From Erythrobacter sp. (GTDB lineage: Bacteria > Pseudomonadota > Alphaproteobacteria > Sphingomonadales > Sphingomonadaceae), in NCBI GenBank assembly GCA_030065195.1, contig JASJDE010000009.1, positions 1 to 39,817 of the forward strand: a DNA stretch of 39,817 bases, given 5' to 3'. The notes under the pieces are model-generated. The model did no database searches. It saw only the letters and a list, made by a program, of their open reading frames with translations, and had not been told where the DNA came from. The position numbers and the translations under genes were made by a program. Positions 7,948-15,948 of the stretch are shown in pieces. The number at the start of each line of letters is the position of its first letter. The first letter of the stretch is position 1.

Positions 7948-8940
7948 CTAGAGACGCTCTTCCATCATCGCCTTCATGTCGGCTTCCGGGCGCGGGCCGT
8001 AATGCGAGATCACTTCCGATGCGGCGATCGCACCGCGCTTGAGGCAGCGGGTCAACGGCTCGCCGCGGGCAAAGCCCGAGAGGAAGCCGGCGGCGAACTG
8101 GTCGCCCGCACCGGTGGTATCGACGACCTTGGTCACCGGCACAGCGGCGACCTCGGCCCGTTCGCCATGCGCGATGGCGATGGCGCCCTTCTCGCTGCGG
8201 GTCGCGACCAGCACCGGGACCTTGCCCGCGACCGCAGCGACGCCGGTCTCGAAGTCGTCTTCGCCGGTCAGGGTCGCCAGTTCATGCTCGTTGACGAACA
8301 GGATATCGATCACACCGTCATCGATCATGGCCCGGAAATCGTCGCCGTGACGATCGATCACGAAGCTCTCGCTGGCGGTAAAGGCGATCTTGCGCCCTGC
8401 TTCGCGAGCCACTTCGATCGCGCGCCGCATCGCCCGGCGCGGCTCTTCCGGATCCCACAGATAGCCTTCGAGATAGAGGATCGCGCCGCTAGCGATGAGT
8501 TCCTCGTCGAGCGCTCCGGCCGGAAGGAACTGGCCCGCGCCGAGGAAGGTGTTCATCGTCCGCTCGCCATCGGGGGTGACGAAGATCAGAACCCGGCCGG
8601 TCGCGGGCTCGCCATCGCGCGCGGGGGTGTCGAAGTCGATTCCCGTGGCGCGCATATCGTGGCGGAACACCTTGCCGAGTTGATCGTCCGCGACCTGGCC
8701 GATAAACGCGCATTGCAGACCCAACGTCGAAAGCCCCGCAAGCGTGTTGGCCGCCGATCCTCCCGACACTTCGCGGGCAGGCGGCATGGCAGAGTAGAGT
8801 TCTTCCGCGCGCGCCTCGTCGATGAGAGTCATACCGCCGCGATTGAGCTGCAATTCGTCGATCAGCTCCTCTTGGCACGAGGCAATTACATCGACCACGG
8901 CATTGCCGATGGCGATCACGTCATAACGCGGTTCGGTCAC
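7948..8940 (-). CDS. PfkB family carbohydrate kinase, probable adenosine kinase
   Basis: A 330-residue ribokinase-fold enzyme, probably phosphorylating adenosine or a related nucleoside with ATP. It shows the N-terminal YDVIAIGNAVVDVI strand, the PfkB signature 1 region GGSAANTLAGLSTLG, the lid and substrate region, and signature 2 DTTGAGDQFAAGFLSGFARG, where the last Asp of GAGD is the catalytic base. The segment AFTASESFVIDRHGDDFR resembles proteins annotated as adenosine kinase in sphingomonads. The start codon is GTG at 8940. A GATAAT element lies at 8948-8943 on the minus strand, so the leader may be very short. It is divergent from the EI24 gene. Substrate preference is inferred from family resemblance only. 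Confidence 0.87.
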   Translation of the reverse strand: MTEPRYDVIAIGNAVVDVIASCQEELIDELQLNRGGMTLIDEARAEELYSAMPPAREVSGGSAANTLAGLSTLGLQCAFIGQVADDQLGKVFRHDMRATGIDFDTPARDGEPATGRVLIFVTPDGERTMNTFLGAGQFLPAGALDEELIASGAILYLEGYLWDPEEPRRAMRRAIEVAREAGRKIAFTASESFVIDRHGDDFRAMIDDGVIDILFVNEHELATLTGEDDFETGVAAVAGKVPVLVATRSEKGAIAIAHGERAEVAAVPVTKVVDTTGAGDQFAAGFLSGFARGEPLTRCLKRGAIAASEVISHYGPRPEADMKAMMEERL

Positions 8941-9099
8941 AGATTATCGTCCTGTCGATTGGGAAACTTGAAGAATGCGGATCGCCTAGCGGGATCGGGA
9001 CGATTGTCCAAGGGCAATGACGGTTTGGTCGAATTGTCTGCGGATCGCTGCCCAATCCGGTTTGACTTGCAGGCCAACAAACGCCCATTTCCCTGGGAT

Positions 9100-9807
9100 A
9101 TGACCGTCGTGATCGCTTCGCTGTTGAAGGCCGCACGCCAGTTGGGCGATCGAGCGGTCGTGAAGGTGGCCGTCAAGAGTATCGGGATCACCATTCTGGC
9201 ATTCGCGGCGGGCGGCTTCGTCCTTTACCGCGTGCTGATCTGGATCGGGACGGAATTCTCCCTGTCTGGCGGCGGAGTCGCCGAGGCGATTGCCGCAACC
9301 ATCCTGACACTGCTGGCCGGCTGGTTCCTGTTCCGCGTGGTCGCGCTCGCAGTGCTGCAGTTCTTTGCGGACGAAATCGTCGCTGCGGTAGAAGCGCGAC
9401 ATTATCCCGAAGCGGCCAGGCTAGCGCAGAAGCTGCCATTCAAACGCGATCTCGCCAATTCGTTGCGCGGTATCGGCCGGGCTGTGGTGTTCAACCTGCT
9501 CGCGGTGCCAATCGCCATCGTCCTGACATTCACTGCAATCGGCCCGGCGGTGGTGTTCTTGTTGGTCAATGCCGCCCTTTTGGGACGCGAACTGACCGAC
9601 ATGGCGTGGCTGCGTCACTGCGCGGACGAACAGGCCAGGACCCCGGTAGCAGGGCTGGATCGGTTCGCTCTGGGAGGGGCGATCGCCATTCTGATGCTGG
9701 TGCCCCTTGCCGGCTTGCTCGCGCCGATCCTGGGCGCTGCCGCGGGCACCCATGTCACGCATGCGGCGATGGCGCGCCGCGCATCTGCGGAGGCGACCCA
9801 TGCATAG
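9100..9807 (+). CDS. EI24 domain-containing membrane protein
   Basis: A 235-residue integral membrane protein of the EI24/CysZ-like family. Hydrophobic segments lie near residues 27-50, 65-90, 130-165 and 200-225. The family mark is the amphipathic stretch LLGRELTDMAWLRH after the third hydrophobic block. CysZ members transport sulfate, but general EI24 proteins in alphaproteobacteria have no assigned role, so transport is only a possibility. The open frame extends far upstream through antisense of the kinase gene. The ATG at 9100 is chosen because the hydrophobic protein starts there and it lies in the divergent intergenic region, after a TTGACT (9062-9067) that could be a -35 box. It overlaps the next gene by 8 nt. 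Confidence 0.8.
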   Translation: MTVVIASLLKAARQLGDRAVVKVAVKSIGITILAFAAGGFVLYRVLIWIGTEFSLSGGGVAEAIAATILTLLAGWFLFRVVALAVLQFFADEIVAAVEARHYPEAARLAQKLPFKRDLANSLRGIGRAVVFNLLAVPIAIVLTFTAIGPAVVFLLVNAALLGRELTDMAWLRHCADEQARTPVAGLDRFALGGAIAILMLVPLAGLLAPILGAAAGTHVTHAAMARRASAEATHA

Positions 9808-10216
9808 GATCTTCGCCGCCGCCCTCGCATTCCTGGCCGTCTCCGCTTGCGCGACGGGACCGGGCGTTATCCTTCCGGATACAGCATCCGCAAGCGTTCC
9901 GCCGACGACGACGGCGCCGCAGCCGCCTCGCGAAGCGTTCCGTCCGCCCGCCATCATGAGCGAAAGGGGGCTGGACAGCGTTATTGGTGCCCGCGCTTCG
10001 GCTCTCACCGCACGATTTGGTACGGCCCGGATCGATTTGACTGAAGGCGACGCGCGAAAACTGCAATTCGCTGGCCAGACCTGCGTGCTCGACATCTTCC
10101 TTTACCCGCTCGAAGCGGGTCGCGAGCCGGTTGCCACCCACGTCGAAGTCCGGCGCCGATCCGGCGCGGGAGAGATCGACCGTGCGCGTTGCATTGCCGA
10201 GATCGAGAGCCGCTGA
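9800..10216 (+). CDS. Hypothetical lipoprotein
   Basis: A 138-residue protein of unknown function. The N-terminus MHRIFAAALAFLAVSACATG carries a lipobox (V-S-A-C17), so it is probably a lipoprotein. A Pro/Thr-rich linker follows, then a compact domain with FGTARIDLTEGDARKLQF, an internal cysteine in QTCVLDIFLYP and another in ARCIAEIE, which could form a disulfide. The ATG at 9800 has ggagg 7 nt upstream and overlaps the EI24 stop, so translation is probably coupled and the two products may act in the same envelope process. Confidence 0.75.
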   Translation: MHRIFAAALAFLAVSACATGPGVILPDTASASVPPTTTAPQPPREAFRPPAIMSERGLDSVIGARASALTARFGTARIDLTEGDARKLQFAGQTCVLDIFLYPLEAGREPVATHVEVRRRSGAGEIDRARCIAEIESR

Positions 10217-10289
10217 TTCCATATGGTAACCCCGTCTTAAGCGTAATGCGTTAAGTCCGTCGGCAGATTGCAAAGGGTTTAACCGGCAC

Positions 10290-11243
10290 ATGACAACGCA
10301 TTTCGCAGAACTCGCACGCCAGGCGGCAGAAGACGGAGTGGTATCGCCGCAGGAATTGCTGGCGCTACGGCGTCAGGGATGGGGCGATGGCGCGATCCAC
10401 AAGGATGAGGCCGAAGCCCTGTTCGCGCTCAACAATGTGCTTGAAGAGCGCGACAGCGAATGGTGCGATTTCTTCATCGAGGCGATCGGCGAATTCGTCC
10501 TGAACGGCACACCTCCGCGCCTGCAATGCAACGACCAGGAAGCCGAATGGTTGATTGCTCAGGTCGACCATGACGGTGTGGTCGAAAGCATGGTCGAACT
10601 CGAAACGCTGGTCCGCATTGTCGAACGAGCCGAGAACGTGCCGACCCGCCTCAAGAACTACCTGCTAGAACAGGTCGAGCGCGAAGTGCTTACCGGCGTG
10701 GGCCCCACTCGTTGTGGCGGCGAACTATCGGCTACCCACATAAGTTCAGCAGAATGCCGCATCCTGCGACGTGTCATATTCTCCAGCGGTGGTTACGGCC
10801 CCGCTGCCGTCAGCCGCTTCGATGCCGAGCTCCTTTTCCGGTTGAAGGATGCGACGCTGGAAGACGAGAACGCGGCGGAATGGGCAGACCTGTTCGTCGA
10901 TGGCGTTGCCAACTTCCTGCGCGGCTTCACGCTCGACAACGCCCAGCTGAGCCACGAGCGAAAACTTGAATTGGTGAAGTTCGTCGAAACCGAAAGCCGC
11001 GGCCACGCCGCGTTCATCGGTGCGATGGCCAAAAGCAGGGCCGGGATCGGCGAACGCGTCGGCTGGGCGATCGAACACCTGCAAGGCACCGACGGACCGC
11101 AGAACGATTACTCCGGCGACTTTGCCGCAGGCGATGCGGTGACTGGTGACGAGCAAAGCTGGGTTGATGGCCAGATCGATGGAGACGGTCAGGTCGATGC
11201 GCTTGAGCACCGCTTGATCGCTCGCCTCGCCGAAGAAGACTGA
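10290..11243 (+). CDS. Hypothetical protein with internal repeat and EF-hand-like loops
   Basis: A 317-residue protein with no signal peptide and no family I can name with confidence. Two regions clearly repeat: residues 39-73 (DEAEALFALNN to FVLNG) and 178-212 (DAELLFRLKD to FLRG). They share the pattern [DE]AExLFxL-x(6)-E-x(4)-EW-x-D-x-F-x(6)-F. Degenerate EF-hand loops occur at the N-terminus (D15-G16-x-V18, E22), in the middle (DHDG at 93-96) and at the C-terminus (residues 295-306, with D297, D299, G300, V302, D303 and E306 in canonical places). Acidic overall. It has its own upstream gap of 73 nt. It may bind calcium; that is inference. Confidence 0.7.
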   Translation: MTTHFAELARQAAEDGVVSPQELLALRRQGWGDGAIHKDEAEALFALNNVLEERDSEWCDFFIEAIGEFVLNGTPPRLQCNDQEAEWLIAQVDHDGVVESMVELETLVRIVERAENVPTRLKNYLLEQVEREVLTGVGPTRCGGELSATHISSAECRILRRVIFSSGGYGPAAVSRFDAELLFRLKDATLEDENAAEWADLFVDGVANFLRGFTLDNAQLSHERKLELVKFVETESRGHAAFIGAMAKSRAGIGERVGWAIEHLQGTDGPQNDYSGDFAAGDAVTGDEQSWVDGQIDGDGQVDALEHRLIARLAEED

Positions 11244-11246
11244 CCG

Positions 11247-11717
11247 TCAGTCGCTCAAGGCGGCAAATCCGTTTGCTGACAGCGCGCGCAGTCGCCTTTG
11301 GCGGTGGCGGAAAAACAGCCTGACAAATAGCCCTGTTAAGGGCGTGAGAAGCCCGGCATCGAAACTGACGTCGTCGGTGTAGCGCGTCCCGTCATTTTCG
11401 GGCCGGATCGAGATCCTGTGGTTCCAGAGAGGCAGCAGGGGACTGTACCCGTTGTCGATCAGGGTCCGTGTCTCGCTCTCACGATCGGGCAGTTCGATCA
11501 CGATCGCCTGCCAGCCCAGAGGAACTATCCCAAACAAGCGCATGGCGCCGCGATATTCGCCATCGCTCCATTGCTGAGGAAAGCGTTCGATGCCGATTGG
11601 GCGAAACTGCACCAGCGGAGCAGCGACGTGCAGGAACAGGGCTGGGCGAAGAACTTGCGCCCAAACCAATCCCGGGTCGCAGTCGAGGTGTACCGCGTAT
11701 TCGAAAGACTGGCGCAA
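11247..11717 (-). CDS. SRPBCC-like hypothetical protein
   Basis: A protein of about 156 residues resembling the SRPBCC (START/Bet v 1-like) fold: an initial strand FEYAVHLDCDPGLVW, a middle LVQFRPIGIERFPQQW, and a terminal helix with FVRLFFRHRQRRLRAL. Ligand and role are unknown. The longest frame begins with an ATG at 11879, but that would overlap the upstream gene by 160 nt with unrelated sequence. A TTG at 11717, one base after the upstream stop, gives a normal start just before the first strand; this is the chosen but not certain start. It converges on the EF-hand-like gene with only 3 nt between stops. Confidence 0.6.
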   Translation of the reverse strand: MRQSFEYAVHLDCDPGLVWAQVLRPALFLHVAAPLVQFRPIGIERFPQQWSDGEYRGAMRLFGIVPLGWQAIVIELPDRESETRTLIDNGYSPLLPLWNHRISIRPENDGTRYTDDVSFDAGLLTPLTGLFVRLFFRHRQRRLRALSANGFAALSD

Positions 11718-11718
11718 A

Positions 11719-12279
11719 TCAGTCGTTCTCGAAATCGAGCGGAGCTTCAGCGCCGCCCTGCTTTGGCAGCGGTCCGCGCGGTGGAACGGCGGGAACTGCA
11801 ATCCCAGCTTCGGGCGGTTTGCGCCGCTTCGGCGTGGTGGCCTTGAGGATAGAGAGCAGAATCGCCCGGTGCGGGCCATCGAGCGCCGACAGCACGCGTT
11901 GCACTCGCGAGTTGGTGACCGGATCGGGCGTGCGGCGATCTTCAGCGTTGTCGGAATTTCGCCGCCCGCGACGGTCAGACCGCAGGCTCTGCATAACCGC
12001 TTCGAAATGCGCGATTTCGGCCTTGATCAGGACGCGCTCTTCCTGATCGTGCGTGTCCGCCAGCCTGGCGTGGAGTTTCAGGACTTCGGCATCGAGCACA
12101 GCGACAACATGCAAAAGAGCGTGAGGTCGCGACGCTTTGCGACGTCGGCTGCGCATCTCCATATCCCGGCGACGCACCGCGCCCTCAAGTTCGCGCTTGG
12201 CAGCGCGGCGGCGATGCTCTCCAGCATTCCGCATCAACTCTTCATAGCGTTTCCTGTATTCGCGGTGCGGCTCGCTCAT
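11719..12279 (-). CDS. Hypothetical basic protein
   Basis: A 186-residue protein I do not recognise. The first ~50 residues are very rich in Arg/Lys and Glu (RRRAAKRELEGAVRRRDMEM) and probably helical. Residues ~55-100 form a likely coiled coil (VLDAEVLKLHARLADTHDQE). A Pro-rich tail ends the protein. It follows sufA by 59 nt on the same strand, so it could be read through from the suf operon. The ATG at 12279 has no Shine-Dalgarno sequence but is preceded by a small hairpin. The frame is open over its whole length and its codon use looks like neighbouring genes, so I take it as real. Confidence 0.6.
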   Translation of the reverse strand: MSEPHREYRKRYEELMRNAGEHRRRAAKRELEGAVRRRDMEMRSRRRKASRPHALLHVVAVLDAEVLKLHARLADTHDQEERVLIKAEIAHFEAVMQSLRSDRRGRRNSDNAEDRRTPDPVTNSRVQRVLSALDGPHRAILLSILKATTPKRRKPPEAGIAVPAVPPRGPLPKQGGAEAPLDFEND

Positions 12280-12283
12280 ATGA

Positions 12284-12299
12284 GGTGTCTTATCACACC
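12284..12299 (-). other. Small hairpin just before the basic-protein start
   Basis: GGTGT-GATAAG-ACACC (minus strand) is a 5-bp perfect inverted repeat with a 6-nt loop, ending 4 nt before the ATG at 12279. It sits where a ribosome site would be and could be a weak end signal for suf messages or a translational control element. Confidence 0.35.
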
Positions 12300-12338
12300 A
12301 ATACGGTCCACGCCAGATGCGAGCTTGAGTCTAAGGCC

Positions 12339-12689
12339 TTACACCATAAAGCTTTCACCGCAGCCGCATGCGCCCTTGGCGTTGGGATTGTCGAACACGA
12401 ATCCCGCGGTGAAATCGTCCTCGACCCAGTCCATCGTCGAGCCGACAAGATACAGTACGCTTGCTCCGTCGATGTAGAATGTGCCGCCGGGAGTCTCGAT
12501 TTTCTCATCGAACTTCGCCTCTTCGGTGACGTAGTCAACCGAATAGGCGAGACCCGAGCAACCGCGACGCGGCGTCGACAGCTTGACCCCGATCGCATCT
12601 TCGGGCGCCTCGCTCATCAAGTGAGCAATCCGGTCTTCGGCGCCTTTGGTGAGGATCACGGCAGCGGGGCGTTCTTTCAAGACGGTCAT
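12339..12689 (-). CDS. sufA: Fe-S cluster assembly scaffold/carrier SufA (HesB/IscA family)
   Basis: An A-type carrier that receives Fe-S clusters and passes them to target proteins. The 116-residue protein has the three conserved cysteines of the family: C44 in RRGCSGLAY, and C108 and C110 in ACGCGESF. An earlier in-frame ATG exists 51 codons upstream, but that part is antisense to nothing conserved and overlaps the sufT-like gene. The ATG at 12689 shares its A with the upstream TAA (TAATG) and is the natural start. It is the last recognisable suf gene of the operon. Whether it is SufA or an ErpA-like carrier cannot be settled by motif; the operon position argues for SufA. Confidence 0.92.
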   Translation of the reverse strand: MTVLKERPAAVILTKGAEDRIAHLMSEAPEDAIGVKLSTPRRGCSGLAYSVDYVTEEAKFDEKIETPGGTFYIDGASVLYLVGSTMDWVEDDFTAGFVFDNPNAKGACGCGESFMV

Positions 12690-13189
12690 TACAGCATCCC
12701 CAGTTCGAGACGGGCTTCGTCGCTCATCTTCTCTGGAGACCACGGCGGATCCCACACGAGATTGACCTCCGCATCGCGAATGCCGGGAACCGAAGAGGCC
12801 CGCAATTCGACTTCGCCAGGCATTGTTTCCGCGACCGGGCAATGCGGCGTTGTGAGAGTCATCGTGACAGTCGCATCCGCCTCATCGTCCACTTCCACTC
12901 CGTAGATCAGGCCGAGATCGTAGATATTGACTGGGATCTCCGGGTCGTAAATCTCCTTGAGAGCGTCAATCACGGCTTGCTGCAATTCGCTCCCCGCCCC
13001 TCCAACCGGACCGTCGGCTGGTTTGGCCGCAAGGAAACCTTCAAGATAATCGCGCTCGCGTTTGGGAGGCTCCGATCCCTCGTCCGGATCAATTGCATCG
13101 GACACACGTGCGCGCGGAGGCTTCACCACTTCGTCATTGGGCGCCGGGGCGGCAACAAACTCTTTCTCGTCACTGGGTTTGTTCATCAT
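12689..13189 (-). CDS. sufT: SUF system Fe-S assembly protein, MIP18/DUF59 family (SufT-like)
   Basis: A 166-residue protein with a ~60-residue Pro/Glu-rich N-terminal extension followed by a DUF59/MIP18 domain: DALKEIYDPEIPVNIYDLGL, then VTMTLTTPHCPVAETMPGEV with the conserved cysteine C117, and DAEVNLVWDPPWSPEKMS. SufT/MIP18 proteins assist Fe-S maturation of target enzymes. Two adjacent ATG codons (13189 and 13186) surround the sufS stop in ATGATGA, so either may be used; both give coupled translation. The position between sufS and sufA supports the role. The symbol is assigned from family and context. Confidence 0.88.
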   Translation of the reverse strand: MMNKPSDEKEFVAAPAPNDEVVKPPRARVSDAIDPDEGSEPPKRERDYLEGFLAAKPADGPVGGAGSELQQAVIDALKEIYDPEIPVNIYDLGLIYGVEVDDEADATVTMTLTTPHCPVAETMPGEVELRASSVPGIRDAEVNLVWDPPWSPEKMSDEARLELGML

Positions 13190-14412
13190 GCTTTCCCAAA
13201 AATCCGACGGGTGCGGGCGATTCCTTCGAGCAGCGCGTCCACATCCGCTTCAGTCGAGTAGATGCCAAAACTTGCGCGTGCGGTGGCCGCGATGTCGAGA
13301 TAATCCATCAACGGCTGCGCGCAATGGTGCCCGGCACGGATCGCGACGTTGGCTTCATCCAAGATCGTGCCGAGATCGTGAGGGTGAATGCCGTCGATTG
13401 CGAAGCTGACGATCCCGGCGCTGTCTGCGGGTCCGAATACGGTCACATCGTTCATCGCGGTGAGTTCGCGGCGAAGGCGTGCAACCAGCTCCACTTCGGC
13501 TGCGTGGATGCGATCGAGCCCGATCTCGCTGACGTAGTCTACCGCAGCTGCAAAGGCGATGCCTTCAGCGATAGCCGGAGTGCCCGCTTCGAACCGTTGT
13601 GGAGGTGGGGCGTAAGTGGTCCTTTCGAAGGTCACGCGATCAATCATTGCGCCGCCGCCTTCCCAAGGCGGCATGGCATCGAGGATCTCGGATTTCGCCC
13701 ACAATGCACCGATCCCGGTTGGGCCGTAGAGCTTGTGCGCGCTGAAGACGTAGAAATCGCAGCCGAGCGCAGCGACATCGACCGGCATGTGCGGTGCGGA
13801 TTGGCATCCGTCGAGCAGCAGCTTCGCACCGACATTGTGCGCCATTGCCGCTGCACGCGGAGCATCGAGCACGCTGCCGAGAACATTCGAGACATGACCG
13901 AAAGCAACGAGCTTGTGCCGCTCCGTCAACATTGCTTGGGCCTCGTCGAGATCGATTTGGTGGTCGTCGGTAAGCGGGCAAACGTCTACTTCGGCGCCCG
14001 TTGCCTCGGCAACCATCTGCCACGGGACAATATTGGAATGATGCTCAAGCTGCGACAGCAGGATGCGGTCGCCTGCCATGAGGTTTGCCCTGCCCCAGCT
14101 ATTGGCGACAAGATTGATTGCTTCCGTTGCGCCGCGGGCGAAGACGATTTCTTCCTCCGCTCCGCCCAGGAATCCGGCGATCCGGCGCCGCGCTCCTTCG
14201 TAGGCCAGTGTCATTTCGGCAGAGCGCGAATAGACACCGCGATGAACGGTTGCGTAATCCTCACCCAACGCGCGCGCCATCGCGTCGATCACCGCCTGCG
14301 GCTTTTGCGCCGTCGCCGCAGTGTCGAGATAGTGCCACGGTGCGCCGTCCCGGGTCACAAGACCCGGAAAGTCGGCGCGTAGGTCACGATCGATGGCGGT
14401 CGGTGCGTTCAC
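13186..14412 (-). CDS. sufS: Cysteine desulfurase SufS
   Basis: A PLP enzyme that removes sulfur from cysteine and holds it as a persulfide for Fe-S cluster assembly on SufBCD. The 408-residue group II desulfurase shows the N-terminal FPGLV and YLDTAATAQKP segments, ATVHRGVYSRSAEMT, FARGATEAINLV, SQLEHHSNIVPWQ, the PLP lysine K227 in SAHKLYGPTG, and the catalytic cysteine C364 in RAGHHCAQP. The start is a GTG at 14412 that overlaps the upstream stop (GTGA). No SufE gene is present in the window. It is preceded by two small secreted-protein genes that separate it from sufD. Confidence 0.96.
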   Translation of the reverse strand: MNAPTAIDRDLRADFPGLVTRDGAPWHYLDTAATAQKPQAVIDAMARALGEDYATVHRGVYSRSAEMTLAYEGARRRIAGFLGGAEEEIVFARGATEAINLVANSWGRANLMAGDRILLSQLEHHSNIVPWQMVAEATGAEVDVCPLTDDHQIDLDEAQAMLTERHKLVAFGHVSNVLGSVLDAPRAAAMAHNVGAKLLLDGCQSAPHMPVDVAALGCDFYVFSAHKLYGPTGIGALWAKSEILDAMPPWEGGGAMIDRVTFERTTYAPPPQRFEAGTPAIAEGIAFAAAVDYVSEIGLDRIHAAEVELVARLRRELTAMNDVTVFGPADSAGIVSFAIDGIHPHDLGTILDEANVAIRAGHHCAQPLMDYLDIAATARASFGIYSTEADVDALLEGIARTRRIFGKA

Positions 14413-14768
14413 TGCGGCTGTTCCGCATCCGACTCGAAATGCTCGCGGACAAGGCGGTCAACATAGTACAGCGCTTCGGAACGGAGCATCTGACGTGCCG
14501 TTATGAACGTCCCGCCGACCTCGCTATGCCAGTATCGCGCGCCTTTGGTGTCCGCTGCGGCGTCAATCTGGGACTGGCATTTGCCAACGATTTTCAAAGC
14601 CCAGTCCCAGCGCTCTACCTCTTCCGGCTTCCAATCATACTCTTTCAACCACTCCCTCGTGCCAGAAGCAATGCATGCATGAGCTGCATCAAGTTCTACG
14701 TTGCGAACGGGCACAGTGCCGACGACCGGCGCCGACTGGAGCAGAAGAAGGGCGGCAAGCAGGCTCAA
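14409..14768 (-). CDS. Small secreted cysteine-pair protein within the suf operon (ORF 4)
   Basis: A protein of about 119 residues with a hydrophobic N-terminus (LSLLAALLLLQSAPVVG) that fits a signal peptide. The mature part has two cysteines, in DAAHACIASG and KIVGKCQSQ, 32 residues apart with a Trp- and Glu-rich helix between. The longest frame starts at an ATG at 14882, inside the preceding gene; a TTG at 14768 that overlaps the upstream TGA as TTGA, or a TTG two codons earlier, is more plausible. Its stop overlaps the sufS GTG. No known family. It shares the pattern C-[hydrophobic]-x-x-G plus a later [GPD]-[KR]-C with other secreted ORFs of this operon. Confidence 0.62.
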   Translation of the reverse strand: MSLLAALLLLQSAPVVGTVPVRNVELDAAHACIASGTREWLKEYDWKPEEVERWDWALKIVGKCQSQIDAAADTKGARYWHSEVGGTFITARQMLRSEALYYVDRLVREHFESDAEQPQ

Positions 14769-15181
14769 GGGCAAACCGCTTTCGTCCAGTTGCCCGCATT
14801 CTCGCCGCGATGGCACTTGCGCCGCATGCCAGCCTCGACCGCTTCCCAACTGCCCTCGCTGGTGCGCATACCAAACCGCCACTGCACACCCTTAACTGCA
14901 TCGTCCGCAATCCCGTCTACAGTCACCAGTACGATCCGCATCGAGCGCTCGGTCGGGTGGTCGACTTCCTTGAATTCGGCGTGACGCGGCCGGAAGCCGT
15001 AGTCGCGCAAATAGAATTCGGCGACGTCGCGCGGATCGTCATAGGAAATGGCGTAGCGCTGGATCGTGTTGAATTCGCTGGCAGGTGGGATCTGCGCCGA
15101 ATCGGAACTCTCGGCCGAAAGCGTCGTCCCTCCCGCAAGCAGCGCGGCCACGGGCACAATCGCAAGCATACCTTTCTTCAT
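14765..15181 (-). CDS. Small secreted protein within the suf operon (ORF 3)
   Basis: A 138-residue protein with a clear signal peptide (MKKGMLAIVPVAALLAGG, cut near L-S-A). The mature domain begins FNTIQRYAISYDDPRDVAEF and includes PTERSMRIVLVTVDG; two cysteines lie near the C-terminus (RRKCHRGE and KAVCP), 14 residues apart. I cannot assign a family or function. The ATG at 15181 has gggaggg about 7 nt upstream, the best ribosome site of the small ORFs here. Only 2 nt separate it from the sufD stop, and its stop overlaps the next ORF. It should be made with the Suf proteins although it is sent out of the cytoplasm. Confidence 0.75.
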   Translation of the reverse strand: MKKGMLAIVPVAALLAGGTTLSAESSDSAQIPPASEFNTIQRYAISYDDPRDVAEFYLRDYGFRPRHAEFKEVDHPTERSMRIVLVTVDGIADDAVKGVQWRFGMRTSEGSWEAVEAGMRRKCHRGENAGNWTKAVCP

Positions 15182-15183
15182 AT

Positions 15184-15948
15184 TCACACCCTCCCTTCCA
15201 AAACTTCCAATGCTGCATCGAGCAGCTTCTCTCGCGTCGCTTCGTCCCCAAGCTCCACGAACGCGTCGCCAATGAACGCCTGCACCAGCAGCCGCTGTGC
15301 CAACTCCGGCGGCACCCCGCGCGCTGCCATGTAATAACGCGCAGATTCGTCGAGTTCCCCGACAGTAGCACCATGAGCGCATTTTACGTCGTCGGCGAAA
15401 ATCTCGAGCTGGGGAACCGCGTTGGCACTGGCGCCGGATTCGAGCAGCAAACCCTTGAAATCCTGTGCGGCATCGGTCTTCTGCGCATGTCGCGCAACTT
15501 TGATCTCGCCCAGGAAGTTCCCGGTTGCCTGGCCCCATTGCACCGCGCGCACGGTCTGGTTCGACGTCGCACCGGGATGGGCATGCAGGGTTGTGGTAAC
15601 AAATTCCTGAGTCTTTTCGCCGCCCCCAATCGTCACACCACCGAATTCGAAATGCGCACCCTCTTCGAGCGTCACTTCCAATTCGACCCGCGCATATCTG
15701 CCGCCGGTAATGACTTTGAAGGCCTCGAACCGCCCGCCCTTGCCGACATGCACCCGCACACGGTCGACCATGCCGTCTGATTCCGGACCCGAGCGGTGTA
15801 CGGTGTATTCGAACCGTGTCTCCCCGGCAGGGACGTCGAGCACACGCCAGTGGTTGACGACATCGGGATGCGCGTTCGAGAGGTAATCGGCGTCGGCATA
15901 GCGCCACGCCTCATCGCGCCGGGTCGGAAGAGTCGCAGCCTCAGGCAT
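15184..15948 (-). CDS. sufD: Fe-S cluster assembly protein SufD
   Basis: A partner of SufB in the SufBC2D scaffold that builds Fe-S clusters in the cytosol. The 254-residue protein has the SufB/SufD core with the key C-terminal motif FADDVKCAHGATVGELDE, followed by YYMAARGVP and LLVQAFIGDAF. Only the RRDEAWRY part of the usual N-terminal region is kept: the family is often above 400 residues, so this is a short SufD, as in other sphingomonads to my knowledge. The histidine of the C-A-H-G motif, linked to iron delivery in E. coli SufD, is present. The gene overlaps sufC by 8 nt. Confidence 0.92.
   Translation of the reverse strand: MPEAATLPTRRDEAWRYADADYLSNAHPDVVNHWRVLDVPAGETRFEYTVHRSGPESDGMVDRVRVHVGKGGRFEAFKVITGGRYARVELEVTLEEGAHFEFGGVTIGGGEKTQEFVTTTLHAHPGATSNQTVRAVQWGQATGNFLGEIKVARHAQKTDAAQDFKGLLLESGASANAVPQLEIFADDVKCAHGATVGELDESARYYMAARGVPPELAQRLLVQAFIGDAFVELGDEATREKLLDAALEVLEGRV

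Noticed and set aside
8002-9099. N-terminal 366 codons in frame with the EI24 gene
   Set aside because: They are antisense to the PfkB kinase gene and unlike any membrane protein; the ATG at 9100 is the sensible start.
10230-10256. CTTAA and TTAAG arms before the EF-hand-like gene
   Set aside because: The spacing of 10 nt does not fit the CtrA consensus (7 nt) and the arms are only 5 bp.
13093-14382. A 429-codon open frame antisense to sufS
   Set aside because: The sufS catalytic motifs are intact on the other strand; this frame is compositional shadow.
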